Source of the DNA: JASLDZ01 sp964235945
GTDB taxonomy: Bacteria; Pseudomonadota; Alphaproteobacteria; Caulobacterales; Caulobacteraceae
DNA: 39,729 bases
Assembly: GCA_964235945.1 (NCBI GenBank)
Contig: CAXSDV010000022.1
Span: 1 to 39,729 of the forward strand
Direction: 5' to 3'
The position numbers were made by a program, and so were the translations under genes. Below are positions 30,531 to 37,925 of this stretch, piece after piece; position 1 is the stretch's first letter; every line of letters starts with the position of its first letter. The notes beneath the pieces are model-generated. The model saw nothing but the letters and a program-made list of their open reading frames with translations, made no database searches and was not told the origin of the DNA.

Positions 30531-31340
30531 ATGCCTGACGCTCCCGCCGACGCTCCCCCCGACGACCCCGCCGCCGAGGGCGGTTCCGCCTCCGCCGAGG
30601 AGGTGGACGCCCACGTCCGCCGCGCCGACCCCGACCGCTGGCTGGCCGCGCGCCTGGTGGCCGACCCGGGCGACCGCGCGAACCTGATGGCGCTCTACGC
30701 GCTCAACGACGAACTGGCGCGCATCGCCCCCCAGGTCAGCCAGCCCATGCTGGGCGAGGTGCGCTTCGCCTGGTGGAGCGAGGCGCTGGAGGCCGCCGCG
30801 AACGGCGCTCCCCGCGGGCATCCCACCTTGCAGGCGGTGGCCCCGGCGCTGAAGTCGGGCGCGCTGTCGCCCGCGGTGCTGGGCGAGATCGTCGAAGCGC
30901 GCCACCTCGACCTCGAGCCCGAGCCGTTCCCGGACGAGGCGGCGCTGCTGGCCTATATCGACGCGACGGCGGGGGCGCTCATGCGCGCGGCGATCGTGCT
31001 GCTCGACCCCGGTGCGCCGCCGCAGACCGTGCTCTCCGCCGGCCGCGCCTGGGGCTGGACGACGCTGATGCGCTCGGGCCCCGCCTGGGCGGAGCGGGGC
31101 CGGCGCTGGGCCCCGCGCGACTGGGGCGACGTTCCCCCCGACACCCTGGCCGAGCGCGCACGCACCCGCGCGGTCGACGCGCTGAAGGCGGCGGTCAAGG
31201 AGCTGCGGCCCCTGCCGGTGGCGAGCTTCCCCGCCGTCGCCTACGTCCGCTTCGCGCGCGACCACCTGCGCGGGCGCGAGCCCGGCGAGCTGAAGCGGCG
31301 CGCCGAACTGCTCCTGGCCTCCACCCTCGGCAAGGTGTGA
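30531..31340 (+). CDS. Squalene/phytoene synthase-like protein, NDUFAF6-like
   Basis: 269 residues with the all-helical isoprenoid-synthase fold pattern: RANLMALYALNDELARIAPQVSQPMLGEVRFAWWSEALEAA near residue 50, AALLAYIDATAGALMRAA later, and AYVRFARDHLRGRE near the end. The Asp-rich DxxxD prenyl-diphosphate motifs of true synthases are missing (NDELARI occupies the first site), as in the mitochondrial complex I assembly factor NDUFAF6. An enzymatic role is therefore doubtful. ATG 30531 is preferred over an upstream TTG at 30519. It ends just before the convergent folE. Confidence 0.85.
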   Translation: MPDAPADAPPDDPAAEGGSASAEEVDAHVRRADPDRWLAARLVADPGDRANLMALYALNDELARIAPQVSQPMLGEVRFAWWSEALEAAANGAPRGHPTLQAVAPALKSGALSPAVLGEIVEARHLDLEPEPFPDEAALLAYIDATAGALMRAAIVLLDPGAPPQTVLSAGRAWGWTTLMRSGPAWAERGRRWAPRDWGDVPPDTLAERARTRAVDALKAAVKELRPLPVASFPAVAYVRFARDHLRGREPGELKRRAELLLASTLGKV

Positions 31341-31350
31341 GCCGCGCGCC

Positions 31351-31992
31351 TCAGCCGCGCGCCAGCCGCAGGAACTCCTCCCGGGTGCGGGAGTCGTCGC
31401 GGATCACGCCGGACAGGTAGCTGGTGGTGAGCTGGGAGCCGCGCGTGTTGACCCCGCGCAGCGTCATGCAGCTGTGCTCGGCCTCGATCACCACGCCCAC
31501 CGCGTGGGGCTGGAGCACCTCCTCGATGGCGCGGCCGATCTCGGCGGTCATCTTCTCCTGGATCTGCAGCCGCCGGCCGTAGCCGTGGACCACCCGGGCG
31601 AGCTTGGAGATGCCCACCACCCGGTCGCGCGGCAGGTAGCCCACGTGGGCGCGGCCGATCACCGGCAGCATGTGGTGCTCGCAGCAGCTCACGAAGGGGA
31701 TGTCGCGCAGCACGATCAGCTGGTCGTAGCCGCCCACCTCCTCGAAGGTGCGCTCCAGGTAGGCGCGCGGGTCGGCGTCGTAGCCGGCGAACAGCTCGCG
31801 ATAGCTCTTGGCCACGCGCTTGGGGGTGTCGAGCAGGCCCTCGCGCGCCGGGTCGTCCCCCGCCCAGGCCAGCAGCACGCGCACCGCCGCCTCCGCGTCA
31901 GCCTGGGAGGGCCGGTCCGGCGAGGGGGCGGTGTCGGCCGGAGGCGTGCCCGCGCGGCCCTCCTCTGCATCGTCGATACGGCTCACGGCCAT
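31351..31992 (-). CDS. folE: GTP cyclohydrolase I
   Basis: A 213-residue FolE1, which converts GTP to 7,8-dihydroneopterin triphosphate for folate (and tetrahydrobiopterin-type) synthesis. Zinc ligands are visible in SCCEHHMLPVIGRAHVGYLP and in EAEHSCMTLRGV; RVVHGYGRRLQIQEKMT is also conserved. A 40-residue variable N-terminus precedes the domain. ATG 31992 has GGAGA 8 nt upstream; a start at 32049 is less likely. Divergent from fliQ across 134 bp. Confidence 0.96.
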   Translation of the reverse strand: MAVSRIDDAEEGRAGTPPADTAPSPDRPSQADAEAAVRVLLAWAGDDPAREGLLDTPKRVAKSYRELFAGYDADPRAYLERTFEEVGGYDQLIVLRDIPFVSCCEHHMLPVIGRAHVGYLPRDRVVGISKLARVVHGYGRRLQIQEKMTAEIGRAIEEVLQPHAVGVVIEAEHSCMTLRGVNTRGSQLTTSYLSGVIRDDSRTREEFLRLARG

Positions 31993-32074
31993 CAAGGGTC
32001 TCCGGAAGGAAGCTGGCCGTCTCCATAGCCGCCGGGGACCGCCCGGCAAAATCTTCCGGCCGCGCCATCTTTCG

Positions 32075-32080
32075 TTAACC
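32075..32080 (+). promoter_or_regulatory. CtrA-like half-site before fliQ
   Basis: TTAACC, 46 bp before the fliQ start, in a sequence (TTTCGTTAACCGCGACC) that resembles Caulobacter class II flagellar promoters, where CtrA binds TTAA-type elements. The upstream half-site of the full TTAA-N7-TTAA is not present. The motif is very rare in this GC-rich window, which makes chance less likely. Confidence 0.4.
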
Positions 32081-32126
32081 GCGACCGCCCAGCTTGCGGG
32101 CGGACCGACGGTGCGGAGCGGAGTTC

Positions 32127-32390
32127 ATGGACGGCGCGCAGGTGATGGACGTGGGGCGCGACGCCATCTGGCTCACCCTCCAGCTCTGCGCACCCGTGCT
32201 GCTGGTGGGGCTGGTGGTCGGCGTGGCCATCGGCCTCCTGCAGGCCCTGACCCAGGTGCAGGAGCAGACCCTGGTCTACGCCCCCAAGATCGTGGCCATC
32301 TTCGCGTCGCTGCTGGTCTTCCTGCCGCTGATGGGCATGCTGTTGGGCGGCTTCATGCGCGGCATCGCCGCCCGCATCGCGGGTATGTGA
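32127..32390 (+). CDS. fliQ: Flagellar type III export protein FliQ
   Basis: An 87-residue inner-membrane protein of the flagellar export gate, with two helices (LTLQLCAPVLLVGLVVGVAIGLLQALTQVQEQTL, a hallmark, and IVAIFASLLVFLPLMGMLLGG). ATG 32127 gives the normal length and follows GCGGAGCGGAG. First of fliQ-fliR-flhB-cckA. Confidence 0.95.
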   Translation: MDGAQVMDVGRDAIWLTLQLCAPVLLVGLVVGVAIGLLQALTQVQEQTLVYAPKIVAIFASLLVFLPLMGMLLGGFMRGIAARIAGM

Positions 32391-32405
32391 GCGGCGGGCG
32401 CGGGG

Positions 32406-33170
32406 GTGGAGCACTACGCGCTTCCCGTCCAGGTCTACGGCGCGGGGCTGGTGTTCGCGCGCGTGGGGTCGCTGGCCCTGCTGCTGCCGGGAGTGGGGGA
32501 GGGCGCGGTGCCGCCGCGCATCCGCCTGGCCTTCGCCTTCGTGTTCGCCCTCGTGCTCTATCCCGTGGTGCGCGCCCACCTGCCGCCCGTGCCGGACACG
32601 GTGGGCGGCCTCGGCGCGGCCGTGGGGATCGAGGTGCTGATCGGGCTGGGCCTGGGCACGCTGTTGCGGCTGTTCACCATGGCGCTGGCGGTGGCGGGCG
32701 AGGTGGTGTCGATCCAGACCACCCTGTCCTTCGCCCAGACCACCAATCCCTTGCTGGCCCAGCCCACCGCGACCCTGGCCACCTTCCTGTCGGTGCTGGG
32801 GCTCACGCTCGTGTTCGCCACCGACCTGCACCACGTGTTCATCGCGGGGGTGGCGCGCTCCTACGACCTGTTCGCCCCCGCCCGGGGCGTGCCGGTGCGC
32901 GACTTCGGCGAGCTCATGGTCAGGAGCTTCGGCCAGGTGTTCGCCATCGGCATACAGCTCGCCGCGCCCGTGATCGTGTTCAGCCTGATCTTCAACGTGG
33001 CGGTCGGCCTGATCGGCCGCGCCATGCCGCAGTTCCAGGTGTTCTTCGTGGCCACGCCGCTGGCGGTGCTCTTGGGCTTGTCGGTGTTCGCCGTCAGCCT
33101 GGGCGTGCTGGGCCTCGTGTGGACCGACCGCTACCGCGAGTTCGCCGAGCGCCTGGCGGGGGTGGGCTGA
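32406..33170 (+). CDS. fliR: Flagellar type III export protein FliR
   Basis: A 254-residue gate protein from GTG 32406, with about six membrane helices. Family segments are FARVGSLALLLPGVGEGAVPPRIRLAFAF, EVVSIQTTLSFAQTTNPL and LQLAAPVIVFSLIFNVAVGLIGRAMPQFQVFFV-like AAPVIVFSLIFNVAVGLIGRAMPQ. With FliP and FliQ it forms the export channel. Its stop is 1 base before the flhB GTG. Confidence 0.95.
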   Translation: MEHYALPVQVYGAGLVFARVGSLALLLPGVGEGAVPPRIRLAFAFVFALVLYPVVRAHLPPVPDTVGGLGAAVGIEVLIGLGLGTLLRLFTMALAVAGEVVSIQTTLSFAQTTNPLLAQPTATLATFLSVLGLTLVFATDLHHVFIAGVARSYDLFAPARGVPVRDFGELMVRSFGQVFAIGIQLAAPVIVFSLIFNVAVGLIGRAMPQFQVFFVATPLAVLLGLSVFAVSLGVLGLVWTDRYREFAERLAGVG

Positions 33171-33171
33171 G

Positions 33172-34272
33172 GTGGCGGAAGGCGCCGACGACGCCTCCAA
33201 GACCGAAGACCCGACCCCGAGGCGGATCGAGGAGGCGCGCCGCAAGGGCGACGTCGCCAAGTCACCCGAGGTGGGGGCCTTCGCCGTGCTGCTGGTGGCC
33301 GGCGCGCTGGTGCTGGGGGGCGGGCCCGCCTTCTGCCGCGGGATCGCCGAAGCGCTCCTGCCCTTCCTCGCGCACCCGGACGCGTACCGCCTGTCGGGCG
33401 GCGACGGCGTGCGCGTGCTCTACGCCGCCGCGATCGCCGCCTGGCCGGCGGCGCTGGTGCTGGTGGCGTCGGGGGTGGCGGGGGCCGCGGCGACCCTGCT
33501 GCAGCAGGGGCCGGTGTGGAGCCCCTCCAAGTTGGCGCCCGATCCCTCCAAGGTCGATCCGCTGCAGGGCTTCAAGCGGCTGGTCGGGATCGACAACCTC
33601 GTCAACTTCCTCAAGTCGTTGGTCAAGCTCGCGGCGGTGGCGGGCGCGTGCTGGTGGGCGCTGCGCGCGCACATGAACGCGCTGCAGGGCCTCTCCGCCC
33701 TGGACCCCGCCGCCATCCTGCCGTTCGCCGCCGAGCTCGTCCGCGCCATGGCGGTGAGCGTGCTCACGGCCACCGGCGTGCTGGCGGGGGCCGACTGGCT
33801 GTGGTCGCGCTTCCGCTTCACCCAGCGCATGAAGATGAGCCGCGAGGAGGTGAAGCAGGACCATAAGGACGCGGACGGCGATCCCCACGTCAAGGCGCGC
33901 CGCCGCCAGATCGCCATGGAGCGCTCGCGCCGCCGCATGGCCCAGGCGGTGCCCACCGCCACCCTGGTGGTGATGAACCCGACCCACTACGCGGTGGCGC
34001 TGCGCTACGTTCAGGGCGAGACGGCCGCCCCCCTGTGCGTGGCCAAGGGCGTGGACAGCCTGGCGCTCAAGATCCGCGAGATCGCCGAGGCCCATGGCGT
34101 GGCCGTGGTGGAGGATCCGCCGCTGGCCCGCGCGCTGTACGCCGCCGTGGAGGTGGAGCGCACCATCCCGCGCGAGCACTACGAGGCGGTGGCGCGGCTG
34201 ATCGGCGTGATCCTCTCCGCCGGCCGTCCGCGTTCGCGCGTCTCCACGGCGCCTCACGCCACGCCGCGATAG
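33172..34272 (+). CDS. flhB: Flagellar export switch protein FlhB
   Basis: A 366-residue protein with four membrane helices and a cytoplasmic domain. It begins with the family EDPTPRRIEEARRKGDVAKSPEV. The self-cleaving NPTH motif is N269-P270-T271-H272 (VVMNPTHYAVALRY); cleavage switches export from hook to filament substrates. A 30-residue Arg/Ala-rich tail follows. GTG start at 33172 next to the fliR stop. cckA follows 70 bp later. Confidence 0.96.
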   Translation: MAEGADDASKTEDPTPRRIEEARRKGDVAKSPEVGAFAVLLVAGALVLGGGPAFCRGIAEALLPFLAHPDAYRLSGGDGVRVLYAAAIAAWPAALVLVASGVAGAAATLLQQGPVWSPSKLAPDPSKVDPLQGFKRLVGIDNLVNFLKSLVKLAAVAGACWWALRAHMNALQGLSALDPAAILPFAAELVRAMAVSVLTATGVLAGADWLWSRFRFTQRMKMSREEVKQDHKDADGDPHVKARRRQIAMERSRRRMAQAVPTATLVVMNPTHYAVALRYVQGETAAPLCVAKGVDSLALKIREIAEAHGVAVVEDPPLARALYAAVEVERTIPREHYEAVARLIGVILSAGRPRSRVSTAPHATPR

Positions 34273-34342
34273 CCGCTATGGTCGCCGCCTGACTTCATCC
34301 TGACGACGGCGCCGCACGGCGTCCGTCGCCCACGGGGCGCCG

Positions 34343-36439
34343 ATGGCCGACACCCAGACGAAGACCTCCGCCCGCCGCAGGAGCGATCCGCTGACGGCGG
34401 CCGCCGCGGTGTTCTTCGTCTGCGCGGTGGCCGCCGCCGCCTATCCCGCCTTCCGCGCGGGCCCGGTGAGCGGGGCGGGCCTCCTGCTGCTGGTGGGCCT
34501 GGGCGGCTTCTCGGTGCTGGGCGTGTTCGCCCTGTCCGGGCCCGCCCCGCGCGCGGCGCGGCCTTCGCCGGACAACTACGAGGCGTTGGTGGAGGCGCTG
34601 GCCGAGCCCGCGGCTGTGGCGGCGGAGGACGGGCGCGTGCTGGCGGCCAATCCCGGCTGGCGCGGCCTGTGGCACGGGGCCGATCGCCGCCTGCCGCGCG
34701 GCGCGGGGGAGGGGCTCTACGCCGCCCTGGCCGCCGCGCGCAGCTCCGGCGCGGGGGAGGCGGAGGTGTCGACCCAGCTCGGGCCGCGCCGCGCCGCGGT
34801 GTCGCGCCTGGGCGGATCGCGCCTGCTGCTGCGCCTTCAGCCGGAGGCCGCGCCCGCCGACGCGCCGCGCCTGCCCGCTCCGGTGGAGGCCGTCGCCGCG
34901 CCCGCCCGCCCCGCCTTCAATCCCACCGCCACCATGCTGGACGCCTTCGCCGCCGCCGCTCCCTTCGGCGCGGCCCTGCTGGACGGCCCGGACCCGTTCG
35001 AGGCGCGCATCCTGCGGGTGAACGAGGCGCTGGTGGGCATGGCGGAGGGCGCCGCCTCGCCCGGGCGGCCGTTCGCCGAGCTCATCGACCCGGCCGGCCG
35101 CGCGGAGGCCCACGCGCGCCTCGCCCAGCGCCCGGGCGGGCCGGTGGAGGTGCGCTTGGCGCTCACCCGGCCCAAGACCGTCCACCTGTACGTCACCTCC
35201 GGCGAGGGGCGGCGCGTGGCCTACCTCCTGGACGTGTCCGAGCAGAAGCAGCTCGAGCTCCAGCTCGCCCAGAGCCAGAAGATGCAGGCCATCGGCCAGC
35301 TCGCGGGGGGCGTGGCGCACGACTTCAACAACCTGCTCACCGCCATCCAGCTGCGCCTGGACGAGCTCCTGCACCGCCACCCGGTGGGCGACCCCTCCTA
35401 CGAGGGGCTGAACGAGATCCGCCAGACGGGGGTGCGCGCCGCCGACCTGGTGAGGAAACTCCTGGCCTTCTCGCGCAAGCAGACGGTGCAGCGCGAGACG
35501 TTGGAGCTCGGCTCGCTGATGAGCGAGTTCGAGGTCCTGCTGCGCCGCCTGCTGCGCGAGGACGTGCGCCTGGTCACCGACTACGGCCGCGATCCGCCCC
35601 TGGTGCGCGCCGACCGCGGCCAGTTGGAGACGGCGGTGATGAACCTCGCGGTCAACGCGCGCGACGCCCTGCGCTCCCACGGAACGGCGGACGGCGGGGC
35701 GGGGGTGGTCCACATCCGCACCGCGCGCCTCTCCCAGGCGGAGGCCTACGCCCTGGGCTATCCCGCCTCGCCCCCCAACGGCGCCGCCCTGATCGAGGTG
35801 GCCGACAACGGGCCGGGCATACCGACGGAGGTGGCGGAGAAGATTTTCGAGCCCTTCTTCACCACCAAGCCCGTGGGCGAGGGCACGGGGCTGGGCCTCG
35901 CCACCGTGTACGGCATCGTCAAGCAGGCGGACGGCTGGATCCACGTGGAGACCGCCCCCGGCCGGGGCGCGGCGTTCCGCATCTTTCTGCCCATCCACGT
36001 CCCCTCCGCCTCCGCGCCCGCGCCCGTCCCCGCCTCCGCCAAGCCCAAACCCGCGCCGCGCGACCTGTCGGGCGCCGGCCGCATCCTGTTCGTGGAGGAC
36101 GAGGACGCCGTGCGCGTGGTGGCCGCCCGCTTGCTGCGCGCCCGCGGCTACGAGGTGATCGAGGCGGCGGACGGCGAGGAGGCGCTGGAGGTCGCCCAGG
36201 CGCACGCGGGCAAGATCGACCTGCTGATCTCGGACGTGATCATGCCGGGGCTGGACGGCCCGACGCTCCTGAAGAAGGCGCGTCCCTTCCTGAACGGGGC
36301 CAAGGTGATGTTCATCTCGGGCTACGCCGAGGCCGAGTTCTCCGACCTGCTGGAGGGCGAGGACGACGTGACCTTCCTGCCCAAGCCCATCGACATCAAG
36401 ATCCTCGCCGAACGTGTGAAGTCCCAGTTGGCCGGGTGA
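34343..36439 (+). CDS. cckA: Hybrid histidine kinase CckA
   Basis: A 698-residue membrane-bound hybrid kinase. Two helices at about 20-70 anchor it. PAS-like segments cover about 80-300 (AALLDGPDPFEARILRVNEALVGMA and others). The dimerisation domain has GGVAHDFNNLLTAI with phospho-acceptor H326, the ATPase domain has VMNLAVNARDAL, EVADNGPGIP and GEGTGLGLATVYGIV, and the receiver domain has LLISDVIMPGLDG with D631. In Caulobacter CckA sends phosphate via ChpT to CtrA and CpdR to control the cell cycle. Its place after fliQ-fliR-flhB is as in Caulobacter. Confidence 0.93.
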   Translation: MADTQTKTSARRRSDPLTAAAAVFFVCAVAAAAYPAFRAGPVSGAGLLLLVGLGGFSVLGVFALSGPAPRAARPSPDNYEALVEALAEPAAVAAEDGRVLAANPGWRGLWHGADRRLPRGAGEGLYAALAAARSSGAGEAEVSTQLGPRRAAVSRLGGSRLLLRLQPEAAPADAPRLPAPVEAVAAPARPAFNPTATMLDAFAAAAPFGAALLDGPDPFEARILRVNEALVGMAEGAASPGRPFAELIDPAGRAEAHARLAQRPGGPVEVRLALTRPKTVHLYVTSGEGRRVAYLLDVSEQKQLELQLAQSQKMQAIGQLAGGVAHDFNNLLTAIQLRLDELLHRHPVGDPSYEGLNEIRQTGVRAADLVRKLLAFSRKQTVQRETLELGSLMSEFEVLLRRLLREDVRLVTDYGRDPPLVRADRGQLETAVMNLAVNARDALRSHGTADGGAGVVHIRTARLSQAEAYALGYPASPPNGAALIEVADNGPGIPTEVAEKIFEPFFTTKPVGEGTGLGLATVYGIVKQADGWIHVETAPGRGAAFRIFLPIHVPSASAPAPVPASAKPKPAPRDLSGAGRILFVEDEDAVRVVAARLLRARGYEVIEAADGEEALEVAQAHAGKIDLLISDVIMPGLDGPTLLKKARPFLNGAKVMFISGYAEAEFSDLLEGEDDVTFLPKPIDIKILAERVKSQLAG

Positions 36440-36465
36440 TTCGCGCCGGCTCCAAGGAATCAAGG

Positions 36466-37860
36466 ATGGCGCTGCAGCAGTTGAAGCCGCTGGACGCGCC
36501 GGAGGCTCCGCCCACGGCGCCTCCTCCCGCTGCAGACCCGGCGCGCCTGCGGCTGGAGGCGGCGGGGATCGCGTTGCTGGTGCTGGCCGCCGCGGCCCTG
36601 CTCGTGCGCACCTGCGTGGCGGCCTACCTGCGCGCGCCTTACGCGGACGCCCACGACTGGGCTTTCGAAGTGCTGCGGACGGAGCGCACCGGCGACTGGC
36701 TCGGCTACCTGTGGTCGCCCCACACCGAGCAGCGCATCGCGCTCGCGCGCCTGGCCGAGGCGCTGGAGCTGGAGGTGTCGCGCGGTCGCTGGCCGGCCTT
36801 CCTCGTGCTGGCGGGCCTGCTCTGGGCGGCGGGCGCCGCGGTTCTGGCCTGGACGCTCGCGCGCCCGCCTCCCTGCGCCCCCGGGCGGACGGGGTCCGCC
36901 CGTGGGCGGCTGTGGGCGGCGCTGGCCGCCGGGCTCGTGCTGACCGACGGCGCCCTGGCCGAGGACTTCGCCTTCCCGGTCTTCTCCGTCTACCTGTTCG
37001 TGGCCGGGCCGGCGCTGGCGGCCTGCGTGCTCTTCGCCCGTTCCGAAGCCCGCGGCTGGGCCTCGCCCGCCTTCTGGGCCGCCCTGGCCTGCGCGGGGCT
37101 GGCGGGCCTGGGCAACGCCGCGGGGCTGGCGGTGTGGCCGGCCCTGCTGGCGTGCGCCGTCCTCCAAGGGCGCGGGGACGGGCGCACGGCGATGGTGGGC
37201 GGCGCGGCCGTTCTCTGCATCGCGCTCGTCCAGGCGGGCCTGGGCGTGCCCAGCACCTCGCTGGGCGCGGGCGGGAGCGGGGCGGGCCACCTGCTCAAGA
37301 CCGCCACCTATTTCGCCGTGTTCGCCGGCCTGCCGTGGAGCCGCGCCCTCCACCCGACCGTGCTGGGCGCCCTGGCGGGCTCGGCCGTCTGGCTCGCCGC
37401 CCTGCCCGTGCTGCGGAACGCCTGGCGCGACCGGGGCGAGCGGGACCGCGTCCTGCAGCGCACGGCCCCCGCCCTGGTCGTGTTCGGCGCGCTGACCGCC
37501 GCCCTGGCCGCCGTCGGCCGGGTGGACGAGCTGCCCGCCCCGATCGTGCCCACGCGATACACCCCCTTCGCCGCCCTGCTGCAACTGGGCGTCATCCTGG
37601 GCTGGAGCGATCGCCTGGAGCCGTCGACGACGCGGACCGGAGGCGTGCGCCTGGCCGCGGCCCTCGGGCTCGCGACCGTGCTCGTGCTGGCCGCGGACGT
37701 GCACGCCGCGCGCTTGACGCCCCGCGTCGCCGACCGGATCCGCGCCGCGGGCGTCGTGCTCGACCGCGGCGGAACGCCGGCGGACGTCGTGCTGCACCCC
37801 CGGCCCGACTTCGCCCGGGCGGTGCGCGCGCGGCTGGTCGCCCGCGGCCTGCCCGGCTGA
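36466..37860 (+). CDS. Polytopic membrane protein, possibly GT-C glycosyltransferase-like
   Basis: 464 residues with roughly ten hydrophobic segments. After a Pro/Ala N-terminus comes a membrane helix, then a periplasmic-side loop with DAHDWAFEVLRTERTGDWLGYLWSPHTEQRIALARL. A loop with acidic residues after helix 1 and an H-x-E-x-R-type motif recalls GT-C-type polyprenyl-sugar transferases and a family of bacterial membrane proteins of unknown function. No specific family is recognised. ATG 36466 follows AAGGAATCAAGG. It begins 26 bp after cckA, on the same strand, and is possibly cotranscribed. Confidence 0.75.
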   Translation: MALQQLKPLDAPEAPPTAPPPAADPARLRLEAAGIALLVLAAAALLVRTCVAAYLRAPYADAHDWAFEVLRTERTGDWLGYLWSPHTEQRIALARLAEALELEVSRGRWPAFLVLAGLLWAAGAAVLAWTLARPPPCAPGRTGSARGRLWAALAAGLVLTDGALAEDFAFPVFSVYLFVAGPALAACVLFARSEARGWASPAFWAALACAGLAGLGNAAGLAVWPALLACAVLQGRGDGRTAMVGGAAVLCIALVQAGLGVPSTSLGAGGSGAGHLLKTATYFAVFAGLPWSRALHPTVLGALAGSAVWLAALPVLRNAWRDRGERDRVLQRTAPALVVFGALTAALAAVGRVDELPAPIVPTRYTPFAALLQLGVILGWSDRLEPSTTRTGGVRLAAALGLATVLVLAADVHAARLTPRVADRIRAAGVVLDRGGTPADVVLHPRPDFARAVRARLVARGLPG

Positions 37861-37868
37861 GGGCGACG

Positions 37869-37898
37869 TTGCGTCGGCCCGTCCGGCGCGCCTAGATC
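37869..37898 (+). promoter_or_regulatory. Predicted promoter for the DUF885 gene
   Basis: TTGCGTC (37869-37875), 15 bp, CCTAGATC (37891-37898; one mismatch to GCTANAWC), 27 bp before the ATG. GAAGG before the start codon is a plausible ribosome site. Confidence 0.4.
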
Positions 37899-37925
37899 GC
37901 GCGGCGCTTCCTCGAAGGCCCGTCC

